Part shown: positions 10,742 through 22,590 of the stretch, piece by piece | Numbering within the stretch: the first letter of the stretch is position 1 | How the letters are laid out: each line of letters opens with the position of its first letter | Origin: Adiantum capillus-veneris | Lineage: Eukaryota; Streptophyta; Polypodiopsida; Polypodiales; Pteridaceae | Assembly: GCA_014529385.2 (NCBI GenBank) | Contig: CM043944.1 | Coordinates: 87,509,884 to 87,573,883 of the forward strand | Direction: 5' to 3' | DNA: 64,000 nt | Notes under the pieces: model-generated | Database searches by the model: none | What the model was told of the DNA's origin: nothing | What the model saw: only the letters and a program-made list of their open reading frames with translations | Program-made: the position numbers and the translations under genes

Positions 10742-10805
10742 CTGGCATCAGAGCACGGCCGATTTCTCTTCTACTGGGAAATCCAATCTCCTCCTCTTGG
10801 CACCT

Positions 10806-12337
10806 ATGGATTCCAAAAAGAATCAGACGACCTCTTCTGCCACGCTGAGGCGGGAGGCAATACGGAAAATTCAAGCGACTTAGCAGAAAATGAGTACGGA
10901 CCACCCTGGCCACACAGTATGAACTCGTGGAGATGCAACGTCGACAATAGGTTGACGAGTGCGCAAAGCAGATGCTTCAATTTGCTAAGGATCCCTAGTA
11001 TGCAAAATTTTTGACCTAGCAGTCGATGGCTGAAGTGCCGTACCCAATGGCAGAAAGCCATCGAGCCACCAATCGAACCGGCAATCAAGAAACCTCCTAC
11101 TCCAAGGATGTTCACTGAAGAAGAACTCCATGATGTGGTCCAGACCACAAATCAATCAGCTTCTGGACACGAAAAAGCCATTGAAAAAGCAATTGAAGAA
11201 GCGCAAGAAGGGGACCGACTATCCCGGTTACTTGGACCGTCAATCTTCTTTTGCGTCTGCATGAAAACAGAAGAAGCATGTGCGTTTTACAGGACTACAC
11301 AATTCTTCTTCCAACAGTTCTTCTAGCTCTTTCTCTTCCGACTCAAGCGAGGAGAACAGAAAGGACAAGAAGCAAAGCAAGAAACAAAGCCTTGAAAAGA
11401 ACAAGAAAAAGGCAAAGAAGATCAGATTCCGACCAATTTCTGATAGTTCTACAGAGGACTCGTCCTCTGACGGTTCAGGCTCCGACAATCATATGTTTTA
11501 TGCAAAGAAGAAACACTTTTATAGAGCCGACCAGTACGATTTCCTCGAAGACGAGAACAAAAAGACAAAAGAAATTTAAAAAGGGTGGACAATCAGTGAA
11601 ATTTGAATCCTTTTCCAAGACGCTCCGAGGGCTTTGGCTTTCATTCAGCAGTTTGATATAGCCTTCTCTGGAGGGCATTACTCAGAGCACTCAAAGATCA
11701 GGAGGGTAGCATCGTTTTTAAAGGGAAATGCTCGAACATGGTGAAGAAGGAGCAGTTTTGCTGGGGACTCCCTACACAAATCCAAGATTACTACCTTGAA
11801 CAACCGTCTGAGTCTATACAACAACTAATGGGACATGCTAAACGGGGATTCTCGATACATTCGGGGAATTTGACCTACCCCACTGATGAGGTTTTGACTC
11901 AGAAGACTAGATAGACATCGACCAACGATAATAGAAAGAAGAAGAATTCCCAGAAAAAGAAAGATACACGACCCCGATTGACTGCGGAAGAGAGAGCCGA
12001 CTATCTCAAAGAGGGGAAGTGTTTTGGTTGCGGGGAACAAGGGCACATCTCCGTAAAGTGCCCCAAAAAGGCACAGCGAGGACAGACTCAAGACGGGCCT
12101 AAGAGTTCTAGAGCAACAGAAGAACGTGGCACAAAAGGCAAGATGAAAGCAGAACTGGTACTGGATTGCATGGGAACAGATCCAAGCCAGATGGATGAAA
12201 ATACGCAACTTTGCCGCCCATGGGGTAAAGTGAAAGATCGGGAAGCCCTTATCTTCTTTGATGGAGGAGCCAAGGCCAACTTCAATTTACCTGAATTGGC
12301 GGCTCGGCTCGAGATTCGCCCGACAGGATGGGGCCAC
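10806..12337 (+). pseudogene. gag and protease start of Ty3 element B
   Basis: The ATG at 10,806 (MDSKKNQ) aligns with that of D at 20,064 (MDSNKNE). Frameshifts break it into pieces. A serine/lysine-rich region is open at 11,280-11,579. A capsid with FIQQFDIAF is followed by an internal deletion near 11,740. The CCHC knuckle CFGCGEQGHISVKC is at about 12,020-12,060. The last part, open at 11,978-12,337, ends in a protease-like FDGGAKANFN, where the usual D-S/T-G-A reads D-G-G-A. The frame then enters a hAT-like insertion. Confidence 0.75.
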
Positions 12338-12869
12338 CAAGGTTGCATCAGTACAACATATGGGTAGGATCCGTACGGCGGTAGAGCCATACAGTACGGA
12401 TCCATACGTATGGATAGCAATCCGTATGGATTTTAAAAAAAATTAAAAATTGTGCATTGTGCAGTTTGCAGTACTTATTAGAGTCAAGACTTCATACTCC
12501 ACTCTTGGGTTATCATTATGTACTTCTTTTTAATGCTCTTAGTTTTATGAGACCATGGCATCAGTCTTGGGTTATCATTATGTACTTTTTTTTAATGCTC
12601 TTAGTTTTATGAGACCATGGCATCAGACATTAGACACTGTTTGGCTGTAGACATTGATCAGCTTTGTGTTTTCATTGTTCAATTAGAGTCGTGGACTCTG
12701 GTCTTATTTGAAGTCTTCGTGAATGCATAAGTAAATGTATGAAGTACTCTCAATTTTAGGCTTTGTGAAAAAAAGGACGAATTTTAGCATACCTAATAAC
12801 TCAATCCATTCTATACTACGTACCTTACATACCGAATTTGTACCAAACACTACGTACCTAACTACCTTG
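12338..12869. mobile_element. hAT-like non-autonomous element (MITE), 532 bp
   Basis: Identical 8-bp direct repeats ggggccac lie at 12,330-12,337 and 12,870-12,877. The element begins CAAGGTTG and ends CTACCTTG, giving an imperfect terminal inverted repeat (CAAGGTtG / CAAGGTaG) that continues loosely into GTAC-containing sequence. Near the left end several copies of tccgtacgg / cgtatgga form short palindromes; related tacgtac motifs occur near the right end. It holds a 62-bp tandem duplication (12,503-12,564 and 12,565-12,626) but no coding potential. The related D element has no insertion at this site. Confidence 0.8.
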
Positions 12870-12877
12870 GGGGCCAC

Positions 12878-14089
12878 CGGCGAAGGCAGTTCTAGCGACA
12901 CCCGGACGGGATGTAGCCATTACACTTGTCATTGGCAAACTTTGTTTGCATTGTCAAGGGTATTTAGGGCACGAGGACTTTTACATCATGCCTTTGGAAG
13001 GGTGTGATGTCCTCCTGGAATCCCTTGGTACCATAAGAACAACATCATGGTCCGCTAAGAAAGCGACTTTGACCAATGAGAAGGGCAAGAAAATTGTACT
13101 TCATGTAAAATTGAAGGGAGAGTCCGTCCCTATCGTATGGGATTCGGCCATTTCAAAATTAATGAAATCCAGTCTTTTTGTTTACTCAATCTATTTGAAA
13201 GAATCGAATGATGAACAACAGATGAACATGTCTGAATTGGACAAAGAACGACACAAATTTTTGCACACACATGCTGACTTTCTCAGAAGGCCTGCCAGGC
13301 GAGTTACCTCCGTCTCGTCGTGAAAACCACACTATTGATCTGATTCCTGGAACCGCACCATTGAACGGGCCACCTTATTGTGTTAGCCAAGCCTAGAATG
13401 AAGAAATCATGAACCAAGTGAAAGAAATTCTTGAAAAGGGTCTCGGGTCTCATCCAGCCTAGTACTTCACCTTACTGTTCTCCGGTTTTATTGGTACTAA
13501 AGAAAGACGGATCTTGGAGAATGTGCATTGACTATAGAGCTCTCAATAAAATCACCATCAATTACAAATTCCCCATTCCAAGGATCGATTATATTCTTGA
13601 CAGACTTCAGGGATCCTCTTGTTTCAGCAGGATTGATTTGAAAAGCGAATATCATCAGATAAGAATTGCTCCAAGAGATATCTACAAGACAGCTTTTCGG
13701 ACAAGCTTTGGTTTATACAAATTTTTGGTGATGCCTTTTGGACTTACCAATGCTCCAGCAACTTTCAATCGAATGATGGATAGGATTTTCCAAGAGCATT
13801 GATCTTTTGTGGACGCTTTCTTTGATGATATTATAGTTTTCTTTAAGGATAAAGCAGAGCATCGACACCATCTGCGACAGGTCTTTCAGGCATTACGTGA
13901 TCACGGATTGGTTATTAATACCTAAAAGAGCGAGTTTTTCTTACCGGAGATACATTTCCTGGGACACATCGTCACTGCAACAGTAGTACAGATAGACCCG
14001 GCCAAAATTGAGACTATCCATGATTGGCCTGACTTTAAGAATGTTCATGAAGTTCGAAGCTTTCTGGGATTGTGTTCTTACTATCGGCG
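12878..14089 (+). pseudogene. protease end and reverse transcriptase of Ty3 element B
   Basis: After the MITE the protease resumes (YIMPLEGCDVLLESLG). RT follows from about 13,345: [20 protein letters not shown], the [15 protein letters not shown] motif with the first catalytic aspartate, [12 protein letters not shown], and FFDDIIVF, where the usual Y-x-D-D reads F-F-D-D. It ends at SFLGLCSYYRR. In-frame stops occur near 13,800 and 13,923. The coding sequence is interrupted at 14,090 by element C and resumes at 18,250. Confidence 0.85.
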
Positions 14090-15330
14090 TGTCACGTGAC
14101 ACATCCAACCCTATGTGTCCGTGGACAAGCTACAACATGACAAGGGTTCAGTCAGTCAAGTCACTCTAGAATAGGAAGTGATCTGGCACTTTTGTGAGCC
14201 TGTTCGCAAATCGTGCATGACCAGTCACTTAGATTAGATGCATATCCTCCGGTTGCACACAGCATGATCATCAGCATTCCCATCAGAATCTATCAAGGGA
14301 ATTTTCCAGTGCATTAAACCTATTTTCCCTATTTTTGACATTTTTCACTTATTTATCAAGTGCCTTTTGTTGGAAACTAGGTAGGGCAATTTTGCTAAGA
14401 TTATATATAAGCAAACCAGAGTTAGCACTTTCTGGCAGAAGAGGCAGCAGGAGCACACACTCAACAGGCAACTTCTCAATAGAACCCCCAGGAGGCCTAG
14501 CGTTTTTGCCTCACCCAACAGAAGGCTGGCGTTTTTGGACCACATCAGCCAGTGTTTTTGCATTGGCAACAACTTAGCGACAGCAAGAAGCAGAAGACTC
14601 CTAGCGTTAGCAGCTTTGCACAGCGACATCAGATCAGCCTAGCGATAGCAGATTTCCACCGCAAGTCAGATTTTCAGCCTAGCGTTTTTGCATCTGCCAG
14701 GCATTTCAGCGTTTTGCAGATCTACCGCGACGGAACCAACAAGAAGACCAGCGTTTTCAGTTTTCAGCACTTAGACATCGCAGAACAAGTCCTGAACCTC
14801 GCAGATCTCACCTTCCCACAACAGATCCTTGCCGCACGGTCAGATCCATCGAAGTTTGCAGATTCAGCACGGAAAACGCAGATTTCAGCATCTGCATTTT
14901 TCAGCACATCGTCGTCATCGCCGTCGTCAACCACATAGAGTCAGAATTCAGCATATAAAAATTTGCAGATTTCAGCCCTCAGCATTTTCAGATTTCAACC
15001 CGTCCCGTCATCGTCCTCATTGTCATCGACATCGTCGGTAAGTCCAAGCATTGTAGAGATTTGTGCAATCATAAGTAGACCGCTCTCGCCATCGAGAGTG
15101 GGGCCCTTGGAGGAGGGTTTGACAACTTTCTGGTGTTGTATTCTCTTCTCTCTCTATCTCTCAGTCTCAGCACCTTCATTCACAGTGTTCATCCACTTTG
15201 TTTGTGTCCATTGCACTCTCTCACTAAAGGAACGGAAGGCTCTCCCTTCCGTAAGTAAAAGGAACCCTCGAGCACAGTTCGGAGCACTCATCTTGAGCAA
15301 AGTTTAACATTCATTTCGCTGCACCTTACA
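14090..15330 (+). mobile_element. 5' LTR of nested non-autonomous element C
   Basis: 1,241 bp starting at the palindrome TGTCACGTGACA (it includes the G-box CACGTG) and ending ...ccttaca, followed by an exact tggtatcagagc primer site at 15,332-15,343. A TATA-like ttatatataagc lies at about 14,399. The transcribed half is rich in repeated gcgtttttgc and cagcgtttt motifs. It matches 17,312-18,249 over its first 950 bases or so. It lies in the RT of element B, so C is younger than B. Confidence 0.85.
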
Positions 15331-15732
15331 CTGGTATCAGAGCTTTGACAGTGTTCTGTATCACTCAAGGAAAGAACCACAAGAACCACATAATTTTTTT
15401 TGCTTGTTGCGGTCGCACGTAACCCAAGTCCTCTCGGGCGTGTCTCCTAATCGTGTTTTGAAGAGTGACAGGAAACCCAAGAAAGAAGGGTTTGTCCAGC
15501 CTCCCCTTGTGCCTCTTTTCACTCATTGAGAGCAGACCGAGCGATCGACGTGAGGTGGGAAAAAGCAACCTTGGTGTAAGCGCAAGGCCGCCAAGGGGTG
15601 CGCCCGCAGAAAAGAGCAGAACTCGGGTGAAGAGAAGATCCTTCTCTAACACAGATTGCAAGCGAAAGAAGAACCTCAAGACCCTCAAGAACCCAAGTTC
15701 CTTGTGAACTTCAGAACCCAAGACTTCAGTGG

Positions 15733-16584
15733 ATGGTCATCACCCGAAGCGGAATGGATACTTCGCATGGAGGTGGTGAGCATGGGAGTGGCGAAGAAGA
15801 GTCTTCCCCACCAGGAGGTTTTTTCGACCCTCCCCCTTCCCCATCTACGCCAAAGATTGCACTAGATCCTATGGCAGCTTTCGACAAGATGATGATGGAC
15901 AGTAAGAGAGAAAGCGAAGCAAAAATGGCGGCCATAGAACGTAAATACGAAGAACGAATTGCAGCCATAGCACGTGAACGCGAAGAAAGATTGGCAGCCA
16001 TCGAGCGTAAGTACGAGCAAGCACGCTTGGAAGACAAAGCAAGAGAAGCAGAATTTGATCGCGAGAACAAAGCAAGAAAAGAGAAGAGCAACCAACACAT
16101 GAAAGAGTTCTTGCGACTTTTTTCTATTGTGCAAGCGCAGTTTGCACAGAATCAGGAAAAAGAGACTGAGAGGACTCTCTCAGTCTCTTCTTCTCCAAAG
16201 CACGACACACATGATTTGGTTGATAATGACAAGCATGATGATTTGAATGACAATGACAAGCATGATGATTTGCATGATGATCAAGATGTGATTTCTCACA
16301 AGCATGATGATTTGCATGAAGAAGATGTGATTGTTCACAAGGATGATGTGTTAGTTGATACTTTCTCTAGTGAAGCTAACCTCATTGCAGATTCGATCAA
16401 TCACGAAGAACCGATCTTGGCTCTCGAGTCGAGGTCCACAGAACCCCCACAAGAAGATTCGAACACGAAGAACCAATCTTGGCTCTCGAGCCTAGGTCCA
16501 AAGAACCCCCTCGGGAAGAACCGATCTTGGCTCTCGAGCCCAGGTCCAAAGAACCCTCATAGGAAGTATTATGTGTTTGAGTGA
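15733..16584 (+). CDS. gag-like coiled-coil protein of element C
   Basis: An uninterrupted 283-codon frame starts at MVITRSGMDTS, about 400 bases after the primer site. The MV-x-TRSG start is like that of plant Ty3 gag proteins. Residues 55-130 or so are a charged alpha-helix with repeated ER(K/E)YEE and AAIERKYE units, predicted coiled coil. Residues 155-215 hold about five copies of an acidic HDDL(H/N)D repeat. The C-terminus has two copies of an SWLSS-GPKNP unit. There is no capsid core, zinc knuckle, protease or pol. It may let C RNA be packaged by a helper; that is inference. It could also be non-functional. Confidence 0.6.
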   Translation: MVITRSGMDTSHGGGEHGSGEEESSPPGGFFDPPPSPSTPKIALDPMAAFDKMMMDSKRESEAKMAAIERKYEERIAAIAREREERLAAIERKYEQARLEDKAREAEFDRENKARKEKSNQHMKEFLRLFSIVQAQFAQNQEKETERTLSVSSSPKHDTHDLVDNDKHDDLNDNDKHDDLHDDQDVISHKHDDLHEEDVIVHKDDVLVDTFSSEANLIADSINHEEPILALESRSTEPPQEDSNTKNQSWLSSLGPKNPLGKNRSWLSSPGPKNPHRKYYVFE

Positions 16585-17311
16585 TTAGTCAGCACGCATT
16601 GTTTGAGTGTTTCATTCGTGATCATTTCCTGTATTTTAGTCAGCGTCTATGTGATCCCTTTTCCTGGGCATAACATATTGTACGTTGAGCACGATTCACT
16701 GAATGAGCACGGATGTATACGGATGATTCATGAAAAGATGAAATGTTTGCACCCAAGGAATGCACATTCCGTCTCTTCCTTGGCACGACACAGTCGTAGA
16801 AAGAGCACAAGAAAGTATGAGCACCAAGCATCGGCATTTTCATTATGTTTTGCCACAGTTGATTGATTTAGATCAACAAGACATGAGTCGATCTCATTGT
16901 TTGCGTGTGTGTGGTGAACGGTTTGGCACTCCATCTATTTGTTCATCTACATTGCATGCACAGTCTTTTAGGAAGACAAGATTTTTTCTAGTCCCTTTAC
17001 ATGGAATATGTATGTTCATGTTTTTGTGTTAAAGGTGGTTTCAAGAATTTTCAGCCATGGAGATTCTTGAAGAAGAAAGAAGCATGACTCTAGACGAAGT
17101 TGAAGCATCGAAGGAGCCACAAAAGACTTTGTCGCTTTCGACGCGGCCCAAAGAAGCAAGCTTTGCAAACCTTTATGAAGTTCAAGTATCGCACGACCCG
17201 CACCTCAGAGTGGGCCAGCGAAGAGTCCTTTCGAGGATTCCGGATATTGTTGGCAATCTCCCTCGACGCCATACAGTTCGGTACCAGTACCTCACTTTGA
17301 AAAGGAGGGGA
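16585..17311 (+). other. 3' internal region of element C with polypurine tract
   Basis: No domain is recognisable. A short frame from 17,057 (MEILEEERSMTLDEVEASKE) has an acidic start and runs into the 3' LTR. The polypurine tract aaaaggagggga (17,300-17,311) directly precedes the LTR, marking the true 3' end of the internal region. The whole internal region is therefore only about 2 kb, with no room for pol. Confidence 0.6.
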
Positions 17312-18249
17312 TGTCACGTGACATATCCAACTCTGTGCCCGTGGACAAGCTACAGCATGACAAGGGTTCAGTCAGTCAAGTCACTCTAGAATAGGAAGTG
17401 ATATGGCACTTTTGTGAGTCTGTTCGCAAATCGTGCATGACCAGTCACTTAGACTAGATGCATATTCTCCGGTTGCACACAGCATGATTATCAGCATTCC
17501 CGTCACAATCCATCAGGGGAATTTTCTAGTGCATTAAACCTATTTTCCCTTTTTTCACTTATTTATTAAGTGACTTTTGTTGGGAACTAGGTAGGGCAAT
17601 TTTGCTAAGATAATATACAAGCAAACCAAAGTTAGCACTTTCTGGCAGAAGAGGAAGAAGGAGCACACGCTCAACAGGCAACTTCTCAGCAGAACCCCCA
17701 AGAGGCCTAGCGTTTTTGCATCACAGCAGAAGGCTGGCGTTTTTGGACCAGATCAGCCAACGTTTTTGCATTGGCAACAACTTGGCGACAGCAAGAAGCA
17801 AAAGACTCCTAGCGTTAGCATGCACAGCGACAGCAAATCACCCTAGCGATAGCAGATTTCCACCGCAAGTCAGATTTTCAGCCTTGCGTTTTTGCATCTG
17901 CCAGGCATTTCAGCATTTTGCAGATCTACCGCGACGGAACCAACAAGAAGACCAGCGTTTTCAGTTTTAAGCACTTAGACATCGCAGAACAAGTCCCGAA
18001 CCTCGCAGATCTCACCTTCCTGCAGCAGATCCTCGCCGCACGGTCAAATCCATCGAAATTTGCAGAGTCAGCCGGTAAAACGCAGATTTCAGCATCTGCG
18101 TTTTTCAGTGCATCGTCGTCATCGCCGTCGTCACCGACATAGAGTCAGAATTCAGCAGATAAAGATTTGCAAATTTCAGCCCTTAGCATTTTCAGATTTC
18201 GACCAGTCCCGGCGTCGTCCTCATCGTCATCGACATCGTCGGCAAGTCC
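17312..18249 (+). mobile_element. 3' LTR of element C, 3'-truncated
   Basis: It starts with the same TGTCACGTGACA palindrome and follows the 5' LTR closely to gacatcgtcgg(c/t)aagtcc. There it switches abruptly to RNase H coding sequence of B. About 290 bp of the LTR end are missing. The TATA-like box of the 5' copy reads taatatacaagc here, a difference that would weaken it. Confidence 0.85.
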
Positions 18250-19455
18250 CTTTCTCGTGGGGACCGACAGAGGTGACTGCTTTTCAAACACTTAAGGAAA
18301 AATTGACTACTGGACCAGTGTTGGCTTTGCCAGACTTGCAACAGCTATTCGAAGTTTATTGTGATACTTGTGTTTGTAGTCTGGGAGTGATCTTGATGCA
18401 AGAAGGCCATGTGATTGCTTATGAAAACAAAATGTTTTCAAGGCCAGAATTGGTGGCACAGATTTATGAGAAAGAGCTATTAACTACTCGGAGCCGATTT
18501 CACGGTCTTTACTGATCATCAAAATCTACGCTACTTCTTGTCACAGAAGCAGCTTTCGGAAAAGCAGATGCGGTGGGCTAACATCTTGTCACAGTTTCAC
18601 TTCCAGATTGTCGATGTTCAGGGTCAGAAAAATTTAGTGGCAGATGCATTGTCTCAAAAGCCCCTCATCTTGGCTACTTCCGCGTTCTACACAGAAGCTT
18701 TGAGGATATGGTTGACCAGTACGCCACCGATCTGTTTTTACCGATGTTTTTACTCGGATACAGAATGGGGAGATAGTCCCAAGATATTCCATACGGGATG
18801 GCTACTTGATGAAGAAAACAATGTTGTGTGTACACAGCTGTTGAGGGAAAAGGTTTTGACAAAGTGCCACTGTCCACCATTTAAGGGTCATCACGGCATC
18901 GACACCAAGTTGAAGGGGCTTGAGTATTATTTCTTTTGGCCGAGACTCAAGAAGGATGTGGACGACTTTGTTCGCAGTTGTTTAGTATGCCAAAAGGTCA
19001 AGTTTGACAGGCATAAGGCGCAAGGATTACTACAGCCTTTACTCATTCCCACCCGCCCCTAGGAAAGTATTGCAATGGATTTCATCTTTGATTTCTCGAA
19101 GACACAGAGTGGGCACGATGGCATTTGGACTGTCATTGACAGATTTAGCAAGAAAACAGTCAAGCCGGACCATTTAGCGAGATTGTTCATTGCACAGATA
19201 TTTCGATTACATGGCATGCCTGAGACAATAGTCTCCAACAAAAATCCCCGATTCACCAGTTTGTTTTGGAGGGCTAGAACATTGGCACGCGGTTGCAGTT
19301 CTCGTTATCATTTAAACAGATGGGCAATCTGAGATCGCAAATTCAGCTATTCTGGATTTATTGAAGTCTTAAATCTCTGATCAAAAGACTCAATGGGAAT
19401 TTTTTTTGCCTTTGGTGGAATTCGCCTACAATAACACAGTTCACTCTTTGGTGAG
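18250..19455 (+). pseudogene. RNase H and integrase of Ty3 element B
   Basis: It resumes at FSWGPTEVTAFQTLKEKL, followed by PVLALPDLQQLFEVYCDTC and the RNase H linker TDHQNLRYF, RWANILSQFHFQI and NLVADALS. The integrase zinc finger has CLVCQKVKFDRHK. The core has MDFIFDFS, TIVSNKNPRFTS (the second catalytic aspartate replaced by asparagine) and DGQSEIANS with the glutamate. Several stops and a deletion near 19,285 are present. It ends in VEFAYNNTVHSL at the LTR of D, so the integrase C-terminus and any chromodomain are lost. Confidence 0.85.
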
Positions 19456-19999
19456 TGTCACAAACTCGTGACGTGGCAATCCTATAAGTTGTCCCAACTT
19501 ATGGCCAAGTGACGAGGGGACCCCCGAGAGGACACATTGAAATAAAGCAAAGTAATCTGTTGACGTAGCTGCCGTACTGATTTTCGTGAATCACGCTGGC
19601 TGTACGGACCTCCACGTTTACTCTGACTGTACGGACGGCCGCAAAACGCGCTGCAGTCTCCGCAAATTACGATGGCAGCTTTTGGAGGCTCTTGCTTTTG
19701 AGTTTGAGAAGCTTTTGGGGGCTCTGCTTTTAGCAACCCCATGTAACCTTTATAAGTGGCCTTAGGGCTCACTTCTCAGAGCATCTGGACGCAAAGTCTG
19801 AGAGTGAGACCCGCGGGCTCTCTTTGTACTTTGCACACAGATTAATATAAAATGAAAACCGAAAGGGGCGCCAATCTTTGAAGCCAATACCTTTGGGCAT
19901 GGAACTACACCAGGCCGTGTCGTCTTTGTGAACTGTTTTAAAGTGAATCTCTCTTGTGTCGCGGTAGAATCTTGACTTGGGGTGTCCAAGTTTGTTACA
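19456..19999 (+). mobile_element. 5' LTR of Ty3 element D with primer-binding site
   Basis: 544 bp, TGTCACAAACTCG to ...gtttgttaca, then ttgtatcagagc (20,001-20,012) as a one-mismatch iMet primer site. It matches the B LTR throughout, including the gtacgga blocks (about 19,570-19,640), a TATA-like ctttataagtgg at 19,748 and gcatctggacgca. No polypurine tract precedes it, so it is not simply the 3' LTR of B. Confidence 0.85.
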
Positions 20000-20063
20000 A
20001 TTGTATCAGAGCGCGGCTGAATTCTCTTCTATCGGGAAATCCGATCCTTTTCTCGCGACACTT

Positions 20064-22110
20064 ATGGATTCCAACAAGAATGAGTTGACTTCTCTGCATC
20101 TGCTAATGTGGGAGGAGATCATGAAGAAGATTTTGATGATTTAACAGAGGAAGAGTACGCGCCACCTCAGCCTACTCAGTACGAACTTGAAGAGACGGAA
20201 CGTCGAAAACACGTTGAGAGTGCACAAAGCAGATGATTAAATTTGCGAAGAATCCGCAGTTTGCAAAATCTTTGTCTCAGCAATCCATCGCAGAAGTGCA
20301 CACCCAGTGGCAGAAAGCCACAGAACCACCCATCAAACCGGCAATCAAGAAACCTCCTTCTCCGAGGATGTTTACAGAGCAAGAATTGGCTTTTGGACGC
20401 AAACAACCAATCCAAAAAGCAAGAGAAAAAGCACAAGAAGGGGACTGACTTCCCGGGTTATTTGGGTCGTCAATCTTCTTTTGCATCGGCAAGAAAGCAG
20501 AAGAAGCATGTACGATTTGAAGGACTACCCACTTCTTCTTCTTCTGACAGGTCTTCTAGCTATTCTGACTCGAGCGAGGAGGACAGAAAAGGCAAAAAGC
20601 GAAGCAAAATGCAAAGCTTCGGAAAGGTGAAAAAAACGGCAAAGAAACCCAGATTTCGCCTAGTTTCTAACTGTTCTATAGAGGAGTCGTCCTCTGGCAA
20701 TTCGGACTCCGACAATCACATGTTTTATGCAAAGAAGAAGCATATTTACAAAGCCAACCAACATGACTTTCTCGAAGACAAAAGCAAGAAAGTGAAAAAA
20801 TTCAAAGAAGGTGGACAATTGACTAAATTTGAATACTTTTCTCGGTTCCAAGATGCTCCGAGGGCTTGGCCTTCATTCAGCAGTTTGACATAGCTTTCTC
20901 TGGAGGGCATTACTCAGATTACTCCAAGATTAGGAGAGCTACATCTTTCTTCAAAGGAAATGCTCAAACATGGTGGTCCACTCTTCTTCTGAAGAAGGAA
21001 GCTCCAGTTAAATGGTTGAAATTCAAAAGGCTCTTTATTTCTTCTTGGCTGACTCGGGGAGTACGAACGAGATAAACGAACCGCTTGGAATCATATTCGC
21101 ATGACCAAGGGAGATTCTTTGGACGCTTATTGCGAGAGATTAGGAACTCTTTTCTACCAACCTCTTCATTTAAAAAGGTCTCTTTTAAGGAAGAGATTGA
21201 GCGAAGTTTCTACGGACTCCCTACACAGATCCAAGACTACTACCTCGAACAAAAGGCAAATTCTATTCAAGAATTGATGGGTCATGCGAAACGGGGTTTT
21301 GCGATACATTTGGGAAATTTGACTTACCCCACTGATGAGATCTTGACTCAAAGAACCCAACAGACCTCTCACAATGAAAGTAGAAAGAGTTCCCAAGAAA
21401 AGAAAGACAAGGATACACGACCCCGGCTCACTCTTCGAGAAAGGGCCACTTACATCAAAGAAGGGAAGTGTTTTGGATGCGGGGAACATGGGCATGTCTC
21501 CGCAAAGTGCCCCAGAAGGGCACAGCAAGAACAACATGAAGACACGCCAGAGAGTTTGAGAGCAGCAGAGGAACATGGCAGAAAAGGCAAGATGAAAGCA
21601 GGACTGGTTCCAAATTGCATGGGTACTAACGCAAGCACAATTGATGAAAGTATAGAACTTTGCCGAGCTTGGGGCAAAGTGAAAGATCAAGAAGCCCTGA
21701 TTTCCTTCGATGGAGGAGCCAAGGCCAACTTCATTTCACCTCAATTGGAGGCGCGGCTCGACCCGATCGAATGGGACCACCAACAGAGACAGTTCTAGCG
21801 GCACATGGACGGGACATAGCCATTATATCTGTCATTGGCAAACTTCGGTTGCATTGTCAGGGGTATTTGGGGCACAAGGACTTTTACATAATGCCCTTGG
21901 AAGGTTGTGAAGTCCTCCTAGGAGTCCCTTGGTACCATAAGAACAACGCCGTGGTCAATTACCGGACAAAGAAAGCGACTTTGACAAATGAAAAGGGCCG
22001 AAAAATTGTACTTGATATAAAACTGAAGGGCGAGTTTGTCCCTATTGTATCGGCTTCGGTCATTTCCAAATTAATGAAATCCAGTCTCTTCATTACTCGA
22101 TCTACTTGAA
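20064..22110 (+). pseudogene. gag and protease of Ty3 element D
   Basis: From the ATG at 20,064: an acidic start, then a long S/K-rich basic region (20,500-20,700, SSSDRSSSYSDSSEEDRKGKK), then capsid (FIQQFDIAFSGGHY, NAQTWWSTLLL, SFKEEIERSFYGLP). The CCHC knuckle CFGCGEHGHVSAKC is at 21,469-21,510. The protease-like part has FDGGAKANFISPQL, then GYLGHKDFYIMPLEGCEVLL and VPWYHKNNAVV. The longest clean piece is 21,085-21,798 (237 codons). At least three frameshifts disrupt it. D lacks the MITE seen in B at the same position. Confidence 0.8.
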
Positions 22111-22590
22111 AGAGTTGACTAATGAACACAGAACGAACATGTCTGAACTTGATAAAGAACGCCAAGATTTTCTCCACACTCATGCCGATTGCTTCTCTGA
22201 GGGCCTGCCAGGCGAGTGCCACCATCTCGTGCTGAGGATCACACTATTGATCTGATACCTGGACACCACCGAACCAGCCACCTTACCGTGTTAGCCGAGC
22301 CCAGAATGAAGAGATTATGAATCAAGTGACAGACCTTTTGGAAAAGGGTCTTACCCAGCCGAGTACTTCACCCTACTGCTCTCCGGTGTTGTTGGTTTTA
22401 AAGAAAGACGGATCTTGGAGAATGTGCACTGATTACAAAACTCTCAATAAAATCACCATCAAGAACAGATTTCCAATTCCAAGGATCGAACAAGCATCCT
22501 CTTGTTTCATCAAGATTGATTTGAAAAGCAGATATCATCAAATCAAAATCACACCGGGAGATGTCTATAAGACAGCCTTTCGGACAAGCT
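22111..22590 (+). pseudogene. reverse transcriptase N-terminal part of element D
   Basis: The pre-RT linker is followed by [34 protein letters not shown] (a short deletion then removes the loop before the SSCF motif), IKIDLKSRYHQIKI with the first catalytic aspartate, and [10 protein letters not shown]. It stops there. The rest of RT, RNase H and integrase are absent, deleted down to the 3' noncoding region. Confidence 0.8.
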
